Shown: positions 34,552 to 44,500 of the stretch, one piece after another
How the letters are laid out: every line of letters starts with the position of its first letter
Position numbering within the stretch: the first letter of the stretch is position 1
Assembly (NCBI GenBank): GCA_965214115.1
Contig: CBDCAU010000002.1
Location: 248,001-312,000, forward strand
Direction: 5' to 3'
DNA length: 64,000 nucleotides
Origin: Owenweeksia sp965214115
Lineage (GTDB): Bacteria > Bacteroidota > Bacteroidia > Flavobacteriales > Schleiferiaceae
Made by a program: the position numbers and the translations under genes
The notes under the pieces: generated by a model
Databases searched by the model: none
Told to the model about the DNA's origin: nothing
Seen by the model: the letters and a program-made list of their open reading frames with translations, nothing else

Positions 34552-35550
34552 ATGAAAACAATCCAAAACAACTCCGATTTCCTCTTTCTGTACGAGGCCA
34601 TCAACTGCAACCCCAACGGCGACCCCGACCAAGAAAACAAGCCGAGGATGGACTATGAAACCAATACCAACCTCGTAACCGACACGCGCTTGAAACGCTA
34701 CATCCGCGATTATTTGATGAATGAGGGAAAAGACGTTTTCGTGTCAATGGAGGAAGGCCGGAAAGTGAACCCCGACACCAAGCTGGAACTGGAAATCAAC
34801 AAACTGTTGGAAAACGAAAAGGTGGTGAACGAATATTTTGGCGAGGATGAAGAAATGCGGAAACTCTTTGAGAAAATCAAAGGTGAGAAAAAGGATTCCG
34901 AGAGCATCTTCAAAGCCCTGCAAGGCAAAAAGAACCGCGACCTGAACGATTACATCCTCGATAAAATCGTGAAAGAAACGTATTTGGACATCCGGCTTTT
35001 CGGGAGCGCCTTTGCGGTGGGCGGCTTCACCCACGCTTATACGGGGCCGGTTCAAATCAACTGGGGCTACTCATTGAACGAGGTGCACAAGATTGATTCC
35101 GATTCCATCGTAACGATAATGAACACGGACAGTAGCACCTTTGGCAAAGACTACCGCGTTCATTATAGCCTTTTGGCTTTTCACGGTGCCATCAATAAAT
35201 ATTCGGCGAAAACCTCCGGACTGACGGACGATGACTTGACCGAATTCCGAAGCGCGATTTGGAAGGCCATCCCCTCGCTGCCCACCCGTTCCAAGCTCAA
35301 CCAATATCCCAAACTGTATTTGGAAATCATTTATGAAGATGGATACCACAACGGGCATTTTGGCGATTTGCGGGATTACGTGGAATGCAAACCGAAAGGA
35401 GAAAACAAGGATTTTAAAAAAGTGCGCAAATGGAACGACTTGGAACTTGATTTTTCCAAATTGAAGGAAATCATCAAAGAGAACAAGGGGAGCGTCATCA
35501 AAGAGGTGAAACTGGAGACAGCGCCGAACGTCGAATTTTCATTGGATTAA
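34552..35550 (+). CDS. cas7: type I-B Cascade backbone protein Cas7 (Csh2-like)
   Basis: Backbone subunit that polymerises along the crRNA (332 residues). The signature FLYEAINCNPNGDPDQENKP at the N-terminus is the Cas7/Csh2 hallmark, followed by TDTRLKRYIRDYLMNEGKDV. Further family sequence is DIRLFGSAFAVGGFTHAYTG and VQINWGYSLNEVHKIDSDSI. It lies three bases before cas5. Confidence 0.93.
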   Translation: MKTIQNNSDFLFLYEAINCNPNGDPDQENKPRMDYETNTNLVTDTRLKRYIRDYLMNEGKDVFVSMEEGRKVNPDTKLELEINKLLENEKVVNEYFGEDEEMRKLFEKIKGEKKDSESIFKALQGKKNRDLNDYILDKIVKETYLDIRLFGSAFAVGGFTHAYTGPVQINWGYSLNEVHKIDSDSIVTIMNTDSSTFGKDYRVHYSLLAFHGAINKYSAKTSGLTDDDLTEFRSAIWKAIPSLPTRSKLNQYPKLYLEIIYEDGYHNGHFGDLRDYVECKPKGENKDFKKVRKWNDLELDFSKLKEIIKENKGSVIKEVKLETAPNVEFSLD

Positions 35551-35553
35551 ACC

Positions 35554-36342
35554 GTGGAAGTTCTGTCATTCGACATATCGGGCAAGATGGCGCACTTTCG
35601 GAAGTTCCACGCCAACAATACGGCCTTGAGCTACTCCATTCCGCCGCGGACGACCATCATCGGGATGTTGGCGGCCATTTTGGGGCGCGAGAAAAATTCG
35701 TATTACGAGGAAATGGCGCACCCCAATCTCAAAATTGGTTTGCGGGTTTTGTCGGATTTGCGGAAAAGTTTTCACCGCCTCAACTATCTGATGATCAAAA
35801 GCAAGGATGATTTTACGGGGCGCAGCGGCAGGGTGCAAACGCCCTTCGAGGTGGTGATGGGCGATAATCTGAAATCATCCAAAGTTACCTATCGGATTTT
35901 CGTGGCGGCTGGTGGCGATGGGCAAACTTTCAACGAACTGAAAGATGCGCTCAGTGAGAAAAATCAAAGGTTCAATATCAGCCTCGGCCCCGCCAATTTT
36001 ACCGCCTTTATCGAGAATGTGAGGCTATTGGAAGTGAGCGAAAAAACGGTGAACGGCGAAATGATGGAGATGCACTCGGCCTGCAACAGCGACCAAGTTT
36101 TGGACATTGAACTGGACGAAGATGCTTCTTTTTCCCTGAATTTTATCGAAGAGGAATTGCTGCCCGCTGATTTCAAAGCCAACGACGACCGAGAGCTGAA
36201 AGCGATGAACCGCGTACTTTTTTCTACCAGAAAAACACCTTTGAAAGTGCGGCTGGAAGGGACGGTGTACCAAACCGAGGGGAGCGGAGAAAAAGAATCC
36301 ATTCAATTTTTGGAATATGTCGATATGGTCGCACAGCCGTAA
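35554..36342 (+). CDS. cas5: type I-B Cascade subunit Cas5
   Basis: Cas5 binds the 5' handle of crRNA and caps Cascade (262 residues). The N-terminal LSFDISGKMAHFRKFHANNT, then ALSYSIPPRTTIIGMLAAIL, is the Cas5h/Cas5b signature (S-x-P-x-R-T-T-x-x-G). A GTG codon is used as start at 35554. Its 3' end overlaps the cas3 start by 26 bases. Confidence 0.9.
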   Translation: MEVLSFDISGKMAHFRKFHANNTALSYSIPPRTTIIGMLAAILGREKNSYYEEMAHPNLKIGLRVLSDLRKSFHRLNYLMIKSKDDFTGRSGRVQTPFEVVMGDNLKSSKVTYRIFVAAGGDGQTFNELKDALSEKNQRFNISLGPANFTAFIENVRLLEVSEKTVNGEMMEMHSACNSDQVLDIELDEDASFSLNFIEEELLPADFKANDDRELKAMNRVLFSTRKTPLKVRLEGTVYQTEGSGEKESIQFLEYVDMVAQP

Positions 36343-38762
36343 AAAGAAGGATTCGGACGAGCGCGAGGGCAGCAAACTTCTGATAGATCACCTTTCGGGA
36401 GTGCGCGCCAAGGCTTTTCAAAATAAATTCGCGCACCTTTATTTTGTTGAAAATGAGGTGGATGAAATTTTGGAAGCGGTTTGCTGTCTGCACGATCTGG
36501 GCAAATGCACCTCTTATTTTCAAGATTATTTGCTGAATGGCGCCAAAATCAACTCCAATCTTCACTACCATTCGCAGATGGGCGCTTTCGCCGCCTACTC
36601 CAAGTTTGAGGCTAAATCGCAGTTAAATGCATTGTTGGCGTGGTATCTCATCAAGATGCATCATTCTAATTTGACCAATTTGGACTGGGCTATAAAGCGC
36701 GGGGGAAATCTCAACAAATATGCAGAAGAAGATGCGATAAAAAAACAAAAAGATTCCATTAGCGATTTGAGCCTCTATGATGAGGTGTTTCCCATCGACC
36801 AAAAATGGCTGGTCTATCGCCCTCAAAAAGAACTTTATGGAGTTTTCAAAAAATGGCTCAAAAAAGCGGATGACATCCAACTGTATTTTTTAGTGAATTA
36901 TCTCTTTTCGCTTTTGATTGAGGCGGATAAACTGGATGCTTCCGATACTGGTGTTTATCAGCCCGTAGATATAAATCCGAACGCGGTGGACGACAACCGT
37001 TTTGGCCCGCCCGCTTTACCGGAGAAGCAAGTGGGTGAAATGAACCAAAACGAGCTGCGCAACTACGTGCGCGGCTCGGTAGTGTCCCAGTTGGATGCGC
37101 CGGATTTTTTGGAAATTGATATTTTTACGCTGGCCGCCCCCACCGGAATCGGCAAAACGATGACCGCCTTGGATTTTTTTGCTGAAACTGCGCGCCAAAA
37201 TCCAAAAAGAAAGAGGCGACTTGCCGCAAATTATTTATGCCTTGCCCTTTATAAATATTATTGAGCAAGGTTTGTCCGAATATGAGAAAACCTTAAAAGG
37301 CGAAGCTCAAATTTTGGCGCATTATCAATATGCAGATGTTTTTTCATCCGAAAAATCAGATGGAAAACTGGCCGAAAATTATGACCAGCGCAAAATGGCG
37401 TGGGACACTTGGCAGAGCGATATTGTGCTCACCTCCTTTGTCCAGTTTTTTGAAACCCTGATAGGCCATCGGAACAAATTGCTAAAAAAATTCCACCACT
37501 TGGCGGGTTCGCTTATAATTCTTGACGAGGTGCAGACCTTGCCGCTGAAAAAACTCCCTTTAATTGCCGCCTCTTTGGTTTACCTCTGTAAGTTTTTAAA
37601 GGCCAAGGTTTTGATAATGACGGCCACCCAGCCCAAGCTTTTCCAACTGATGGAGCGGGAGCTGCAAATTAATATTTCAGAGGTCGGCGTAAAAATAAAA
37701 GACGTTCTGCCTGAGGCACCAAAGGTTTTTGCGCAATTTGACCGTACACAATTAGTTCCTCTAAATATTGCAGAAAGAAGCTCCACTGAGGATGAAATTA
37801 ATCTAGACCAGTTTTTAGATTTTTTCGAGGAAAAATGGAAAGCGGACAAAAGTTGCCTGATAGTGCTGAACAAAGTGCAGCGTTCCGTTGAGATTTTCAA
37901 AGCAATTCAGACTTTGCTGGAAGAAAAGGGGGTGCCAAACCCGCTTCAATATCTTTCCACCAACATAACTCCCATCGAGAGGCAACAGCGAATTCAAGCA
38001 CTCCGCGACCAGTTGGAAAAGAAAGAAGCCCCTGTGCTGGTAGCCACCCAAGTAGTTGAGGCAGGAGTAGATTTGGATTTTGATATGGGGTTTCGCGATT
38101 TGGGGCCGATAGATTCTTTGGTGCAAGTGGCTGGCCGCATCAACCGGAACAATGATGAGAAAAGGTTGGGCGCGCCATTATATGTTGTTGATTTGGGCGA
38201 TTGCAATAGAATTTACGGATACGCCACGGACAGTCAAGGCCGAAAAGTTTTGGATGGTAAGGAAAGCATTTCCGAAAAGGATTACTTCGGTCTGGTAGAT
38301 TCATATTTTGAGGGTGTCTCGGACAATACCATTTCGGATTTTAAAGAAAGTCGGGATATTTTTTCGGCGATGAAAAATTTGCGATACGACAAGCCGAACA
38401 AAGGCGACAAAGAACCTAAAACCGTCAGCGATTTTAAGATTATTGAAGAAAGGAAAAATGTGCTTTCGGTTTTTGTGGAAAACCTTGATGATAAAAACGG
38501 GACTGAAGCAAGAGAGGGTTTTCAAAACTTGCTGAAAGGCGGTGTTACAAAATCTGAATTTGACCAAAAGCATAAGCGAGCTTTTAATCAGAGGATTATC
38601 AGCGTACCCGACTATTTAACCTTGGCGGCGGATTTACAGAAAGACGAGATGCTCGGCGAGAATATTTATTGGATTCAGCCCCACGAGTACGATTATTACT
38701 ACGATGAGATGACGGGATTCAAGCGGGAACAGGAAAAAGCAAACGAAGCCCTTATGCTCTAA
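36317..38762 (+). CDS. cas3: Cas3 nuclease-helicase (HD + DExH), one frame slip
   Basis: Effector that unwinds and degrades DNA marked by Cascade, about 815 residues after joining. The HD nuclease comes first: LLIDHLSGVRAKAF, AVCCLHDLGKCTSYFQ, LHYHSQMGAFAAYS and KMHHSNL. The helicase follows: Walker A LAAPTGIGKTMTALDF, the DEVQ box LIILDEVQTLPLKK, MTATQPKLFQ, ATQVVEAGVDLDFDMG and QVAGRINRNND. The frame breaks at a T7 run (37174-37180); with six T the sequence reads TALDFLLKLRAKIQKERGDL without interruption. All motifs are intact, so a sequencing error or true slippage is likelier than decay. Confidence 0.88.
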
Positions 38763-38772
38763 ATTTATTTTA

Positions 38773-39456
38773 ATGGACCAAACTACATCAAGTACCGCCC
38801 TCCCCCTAACTACCATCCGCTTCCCAGAGATAAAACTCCTGACGCGCGACGCACACAAACTGCGCGGCTATTTCGGCAATCTGTTCAAGGAGCATTCGCC
38901 ACTCCTGCACAACCACTATGAAAACGGGAAGTTCCGCTACCGCTACCCAACCATACAGTACAAAGTGCTGAATGGCACCCCCACCTTGGTGGGCGTGGGC
39001 GAAGGCGCGGAACTGTTACCCCAGCTTTTCCTAAAAATAAAAACGATAGAAATAGAAGGCCGCGAATATGTGGTGAACACCAAGAATATCGACCACCGGA
39101 AAACCGAAATCGGGCTGAGCGGCCAACTGGAGCAATACCGCTTCGAGACGCTGTGGATGGCGTTGAACCAAGAGAATTACCAAAAATATCAAGCTCTTGA
39201 AAAAACGGGAAAACAAAAAATGCTGGACAGTATCTTGGTGGGCCACATCTTGGGGTTTTTCAGCAATATGCGCCTGCGGCTGGGCGAAAACGAAAGGATA
39301 ATGGCGAAGGTGGACGTGAGGGAAAAAACCGCCAAGTTCAAAGACCAAAAGATGATGGCGTTCGAGGGCAGTTTTGTGGCCAATGCCTTGCTGCCCGATT
39401 TGATAGGACTGGGCAAAGCCACCAGCCGCGGTTTCGGAACCTTGAAAAAAACCTGA
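38773..39456 (+). CDS. cas6: Cas6 CRISPR RNA endonuclease
   Basis: Endoribonuclease that cuts the array transcript within repeats to leave an 8-nt 5' handle (227 residues). The C-terminal glycine-rich loop LIGLGKATSRGFGTLKK is the Cas6 hallmark; the N-terminal ferredoxin-like part includes ARDAHKLRGYFGNLFKEHSP, whose His could be catalytic. It follows cas3 after 10 bases and its stop overlaps the cas1 start (TGATG). In most I-B operons cas6 comes first, so its position here is unusual. Confidence 0.88.
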   Translation: MDQTTSSTALPLTTIRFPEIKLLTRDAHKLRGYFGNLFKEHSPLLHNHYENGKFRYRYPTIQYKVLNGTPTLVGVGEGAELLPQLFLKIKTIEIEGREYVVNTKNIDHRKTEIGLSGQLEQYRFETLWMALNQENYQKYQALEKTGKQKMLDSILVGHILGFFSNMRLRLGENERIMAKVDVREKTAKFKDQKMMAFEGSFVANALLPDLIGLGKATSRGFGTLKKT

Positions 39457-40451
39457 TGCAAATCTTCATCAACACCTACGGCACTTATCTGCACGTGAAG
39501 GACGAAATGTTCGAGATAAAAGTGCGGGAGAAAAAGGGCGACCCTTTTCAAACCAACCACATCGCGGCGCACAAAATCACATCGTTCGTGGTGAGCAAAG
39601 GCGCGGCCATCACTACCGATGCCGTTGCCTTGGCGCTGAAACACAACATTGACATCGTGTTGGTGGAAAACGACGGGCAGCCGCTGGGGCGCTTTTGGCA
39701 TAGCAAATTGGGCAGCACCACCAAAATCCGCAAGCGGCAACTGGAAGCCTCGCTGAACGAAGAAGGGGTGGAGTGGGTGAAAAAATGGCTGGCGCAAAAA
39801 CTGGAAAACCAAAGCGACTTTCTGCACGACCTGAAAAAACACCGCAGCAAGCTGCACGATTTTTTGGATGAAAAGAAAGATGCCATTTTGGCCTTGCGAA
39901 AAAAAATAAAAGCTGCCGAGGGTGAAAATATACAAGAAGTGGCGGAAGGTTTCCGAGGGCGGGAGGGGGCGGCCGGACGGCATTATTTTGAGGCCCTTTC
40001 CCAATGCATCCCCAAGGAATTTGCCTTTGAAGGCCGCAGTTTCCGCCCCGCCAAAAACCCCTTCAACGCGATGCTGAACTACGCCTACGGAATACTCTAC
40101 AGCCGCACCGAGCGCGCGCTGATGCTGGCCGGCCTCGACCCCTATTTGGGATTTTTGCACCGCGACGATTACAATATGCTCAGCTTGGTGTTCGACTACA
40201 TCGAACCCTACCGCATCCACGCCGAGCGGTTCGTGTTCCGGCTTTTTACGGGAAAGAAAATCAACAAAAATTACTTTGAAGAATTTACGGGCGGCGTGTC
40301 GCTGAACAAGGAGGGAAAAGAATTTTTCGTGGCTCCGTATTTAGAATATCTGGACAGCGAAAAAATCCGCTACAAAGGGCGCCACCAAACACGGATGAAC
40401 GCGATGCAGATGGACGCCCATCGCTTTGCCAACCAACTCATCGGCCAATGA
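39456..40451 (+). CDS. cas1: Cas1 integrase (type I-B)
   Basis: Metal-dependent integrase that inserts new spacers together with Cas2 (331 residues). The N-terminal beta part begins MQIFINTYGTYLHVKDEMFE. The metal ligands lie in GREGAAGRHYFEAL (Glu), GFLHRDDYNML (His) and LVFDYIEPYR (Asp). It is complete. Start and stop overlap the neighbouring genes by 1 and 4 bases, so the adaptation genes are translationally coupled. Confidence 0.95.
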   Translation: MQIFINTYGTYLHVKDEMFEIKVREKKGDPFQTNHIAAHKITSFVVSKGAAITTDAVALALKHNIDIVLVENDGQPLGRFWHSKLGSTTKIRKRQLEASLNEEGVEWVKKWLAQKLENQSDFLHDLKKHRSKLHDFLDEKKDAILALRKKIKAAEGENIQEVAEGFRGREGAAGRHYFEALSQCIPKEFAFEGRSFRPAKNPFNAMLNYAYGILYSRTERALMLAGLDPYLGFLHRDDYNMLSLVFDYIEPYRIHAERFVFRLFTGKKINKNYFEEFTGGVSLNKEGKEFFVAPYLEYLDSEKIRYKGRHQTRMNAMQMDAHRFANQLIGQ

Positions 40452-40738
40452 TAGTGTGGGTTTTATATGACATTAAAAACGACCGCGCGCGCACCAAGTC
40501 GTCCAAGGCCTGCAAGCGGGCGGGGCTTTACCGCGTACAGTACAGTTGCTTTTTGGGGTCGCTCTCGGCCAACGAAAAGGACAGTCTGGAACTGGAACTG
40601 CAAGATTTGATAGATGAGAAACACGACAAAGTTTACATCTTTACGATGAGCCGCCAAGAATTGAAAAACTGTTCGATGCTGGGGCAGGCTTTTGACGAAA
40701 AACTGGTAACGGACAAAGTAAAATCCCTCTTTTTCTGA
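40448..40738 (+). CDS. cas2: Cas2
   Basis: Small ferredoxin-fold protein of 96 residues that bridges two Cas1 dimers in the integration complex. The first strand IVWVLYDIKNDRARTKSSKA carries the conserved Asp of the family, and QYSCFLGSLSANEKDSLELE follows. The ATG overlaps the cas1 stop (ATGA) and the stop overlaps the cas4 start. Confidence 0.93.
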   Translation: MIVWVLYDIKNDRARTKSSKACKRAGLYRVQYSCFLGSLSANEKDSLELELQDLIDEKHDKVYIFTMSRQELKNCSMLGQAFDEKLVTDKVKSLFF

Positions 40739-41313
40739 TGACCAGTTTCTACCCTTCCCAGATTATCGAATATCTCTACTGTCCGCGCTATACTTATTTT
40801 GAATATGTGCTGCGCATCCCGCAAAACGAAGAGAAATATTTCAAAGTGATGAAAGGGCGGGAGATGCACGAACTGAAACTGGCGCGCAACAAAGAATACC
40901 TGCGGAAAAAAATCGGCGCCCGCAAAAAGTGGCTCGACCAATATCTGGGAACGGAAGGACTGCGCGGCAAGGTGGACGAAGTTTTGGAACTGGAGGACGG
41001 GAAGCTGGCACCGCTGGACTACAAGTTTGCGCATTGGAAAGAAAAAGTGTTCGACACCTACCGCCAGCAACTGTATTGCTACGCCCTTCTGATAGAAGAA
41101 AACTTCGGAAAAAAAGTGGAGCGCGGATTTTTGGTTTACATCCGCAGCAAGCATAAAATTGTGGAGGTGGAAATACCGGACTCGGCCAAGGCAACGGTGA
41201 AAACCAGCATCGGGGAAATGGAGCGCATCATCGGTGAAAACTTTTTCCCGAAAGCGACTAAATACAAAAGGCGCTGCGTATCTTGCACCTACCGCAATAT
41301 TTGCATCAAATGA
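40738..41313 (+). CDS. cas4: Cas4 RecB-like nuclease
   Basis: Exonuclease that trims and orients prespacers so that spacers come from correct PAM sites (191 residues). The iron-sulfur cysteines are in EYLYCPRYTYFEY near the N-terminus and in RRCVSCTYRNICIK at the C-terminus. The RecB nuclease residues are in LRGKVDEVLELEDGKLAPLD followed by YKFAHW, and YRQQLYCYALLIEENF holds the last motif. It is the final gene of the operon, 193 bases before the first repeat. Confidence 0.92.
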   Translation: MTSFYPSQIIEYLYCPRYTYFEYVLRIPQNEEKYFKVMKGREMHELKLARNKEYLRKKIGARKKWLDQYLGTEGLRGKVDEVLELEDGKLAPLDYKFAHWKEKVFDTYRQQLYCYALLIEENFGKKVERGFLVYIRSKHKIVEVEIPDSAKATVKTSIGEMERIIGENFFPKATKYKRRCVSCTYRNICIK

Positions 41314-41506
41314 ACCTTTCCGGTCAGAATTTTATATTTGAGGCTTCGCTTTTCCCGCGCGTTCCTTTTGGTAATGCGGCTTCCCAACGCGGAGGCCCCT
41401 CGGAAAAAGGCGAAAAAAAGTTCTTTGACATATTGCAAAAGGGAATTTTAGGACATTTAAAATTGAATTTATCCATTGACTGTGAGCGGTTTGGCGGACG
41501 AATCGC
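41314..41506 (+). promoter_or_regulatory. CRISPR leader
   Basis: AT-rich 193-bp stretch between cas4 and the first repeat. It contains TTCTTTGACATATTG at 41421-41435 and a run of A/T-rich sequence before the first repeat. The repeat ends in the type I handle ATTGAAAC when read left to right and repeat variants accumulate at the far end, so this side should be the leader with the array promoter and the integration signals. Confidence 0.7.
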
Positions 41507-44500
41507 CTTCCCGATTTCCAGTCAGACGAATTAGGATTGAAACTTTTGGGCGGGTTTTCAATTAAAACTGGTCTTCGGCTTCCCGATTTCCAGTCAGACG
41601 AATTAGGATTGAAACAAATCCGCGGGGTTTTGGCCATCCGCTTGCCGAAAACTTCCCGATTTCCAGTCAGACGAATTAGGATTGAAACGCAAGGAGGTGG
41701 AAATCTGCGCCGACCCGCAATGCGACTTCCCGATTTCCAGTCAGACGAATTAGGATTGAAACAAGTCTTCGATTGCGCCCGTGAAGTCTCCTTTAAATCT
41801 TCCCGATTTCCAGTCAGACGAATTAGGATTGAAACAGATTACGATACCTGAAAACCCCGCAGAATATGGAACTTCCCGATTTCCAGTCAGACGAATTAGG
41901 ATTGAAACGCGCAACCTGTCCACCGCCACGGCATACCCTTTTTCTTCCCGATTTCCAGTCAGACGAATTAGGATTGAAACTCAAACTTCTTGATGCCCAT
42001 CGGCAGGGATTGCAGCTTCCCGATTTCCAGTCAGACGAATTAGGATTGAAACATACCTCCGACATCAAAATCGTGGGTGGCCGCTTTTCTTCCCGATTTC
42101 CAGTCAGACGAATTAGGATTGAAACCCAGTTCCTGGCTCTTGAACTGATCGAGCCAAATGGCTTCCCGATTTCCAGTCAGACGAATTAGGATTGAAACTA
42201 GCCGTCTTGGGCGGATTGGTTCAGGAACCGGAACTTCCCGATTTCCAGTCAGACGAATTAGGATTGAAACTCTACCCCAATTTCCAGTACCGCGCGGACG
42301 GCGAACCTTCCCGATTTCCAGTCAGACGAATTAGGATTGAAACCGGCCAAAAGCTACGGCAAGGCCGGCAAGTACGAAACTTCCCGATTTCCAGTCAGAC
42401 GAATTAGGATTGAAACGTGGTCGGCTATGCCGGCGCGCTTGGCCACGGCGTACTTCCCGATTTCCAGTCAGACGAATTAGGATTGAAACCCGATTTGGTG
42501 GACACCATCGGCAAGAAAACCGCCAACTTCCCGATTTCCAGTCAGACGAATTAGGATTGAAACGGATATGCGCGAGGATTATTACAACCACCGCGCAAAT
42601 CTTCCCGATTTCCAGTCAGACGAATTAGGATTGAAACGGGTTTGTGCGTTCAGGGCCAAGGCCAGTTGGGTGACTTCCCGATTTCCAGTCAGACGAATTA
42701 GGATTGAAACACGGCGGGTTTTTCGTTGCCGAAACTGAAGAAACGGCTTCCCGATTTCCAGTCAGACGAATTAGGATTGAAACAGAACACGCACGTCCAG
42801 TACCACGGCGCATCCACCCTTCCCGATTTCCAGTCAGACGAATTAGGATTGAAACACAACGACGTGGCCAACGGCGTGAAAGCCGGGGCCCTTCCCGATT
42901 TCCAGTCAGACGAATTAGGATTGAAACTTGATTTGATTTTTCCCCGCCTCGGCGGCCGCCCCGCTTCCCGATTTCCAGTCAGACGAATTAGGATTGAAAC
43001 CAGGACTTGCAAAACTTCCACAATAGCGGCGCGCTCCTTCCCGATTTCCAGTCAGACGAATTAGGATTGAAACGCCCATTCCCATTGGCTTTGCAATACC
43101 TCGACCAACTTCCCGATTTCCAGTCAGACGAATTAGGATTGAAACGATCTCCCTGAAGTCGCAAATCCCTTTGAACCAGTACTTCCCGATTTCCAGTCAG
43201 ACGAATTAGGATTGAAACGAACGCTCGTGCAGTTCGTCCCGCCGCAGTTCCAGCCTTCCCGATTTCCAGTCAGACGAATTAGGATTGAAACATCCAACAC
43301 TTCTTGGTAGCCCGCGAAGTAATCGGGCTTCCCGATTTCCAGTCAGACGAATTAGGATTGAAACTGACCGACCCGCAGGGCAACACCCTGCACGAAACCT
43401 TCTTCCCGATTTCCAGTCAGACGAATTAGGATTGAAACCGAAGGAACTGAAAACGGCGGTGGCCGCGCTGAAGAACTTCCCGATTTCCAGTCAGACGAAT
43501 TAGGATTGAAACACAACGACGTGGCCAACGGCGTGAAAGCCGGGGCCGCTTCCCGATTTCCAGTCAGACGAATTAGGATTGAAACGAGATTTTCAACGCA
43601 ATACTGTCCCTCGTTTTCATAACTTCCCGATTTCCAGTCAGACGAATTAGGATTGAAACGTGGCCGCGCCCCTGTATTTCTACCACAACCACGGTCTTCC
43701 CGATTTCCAGTCAGACGAATTAGGATTGAAACCCGTCTGTCTGATTATGCTGATTTCGGCCTGGGTGTCTTCCCGATTTCCAGTCAGACGAATTAGGATT
43801 GAAACAATCGGAATTGTTCTCCAAATCCCAAGTGGAAAGCAGCTTCCCGATTTCCAGTCAGACGAATTAGGATTGAAACGTGATTTCATCGCCCAAAAGC
43901 ACGTCGTTTTCACGCTTCCCGATTTCCAGTCAGACGAATTAGGATTGAAACGGATGTTGCCCTCCGCCGCGCCGCTGATGTCAATTTCTTCCCGATTTCC
44001 AGTCAGACGAATTAGGATTGAAACAAAACCCCGCCCGTTGGAAAAATCGCGGGGCGGGGCTTCCCGATTTCCAGTCAGACGAATTAGGATTGAAACAAAC
44101 CAAAATCCCCACAAAAATGAAAGTGATAACCCCTTCCCGATTTCCAGTCAGACGAATTAGGATTGAAACCAACACTAACCGAGAATTGGTGAACGCCCGC
44201 CATCAACTTCCCGATTTCCAGTCAGACGAATTAGGATTGAAACTCTCAAATGTTTGCCCTCCACGCCGCGCTTCTCGCGCTTCCCGATTTCCAGTCAGAC
44301 GAATTAGGATTGAAACCTTCGCGGTCAGGAATTGGTTGAGAAAGAAAAACTACTTCCCGATTTCCAGTCAGACGAATTAGGATTGAAACATTGAAAACCC
44401 GCCCAAAACAAACCCTATGGACACCCTTCCCGATTTCCAGTCAGACGAATTAGGATTGAAACAATCGGTACTTGGCACTATTACTGGCAAATTGGACACT

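Noticed and set aside
36317..38762. Two separate proteins (an HD nuclease and a Cas3 helicase) instead of one
   Set aside because: The break falls in the middle of the first helicase domain just after Walker A, not at a domain boundary, so a split cas3''/cas3' arrangement is unlikely.
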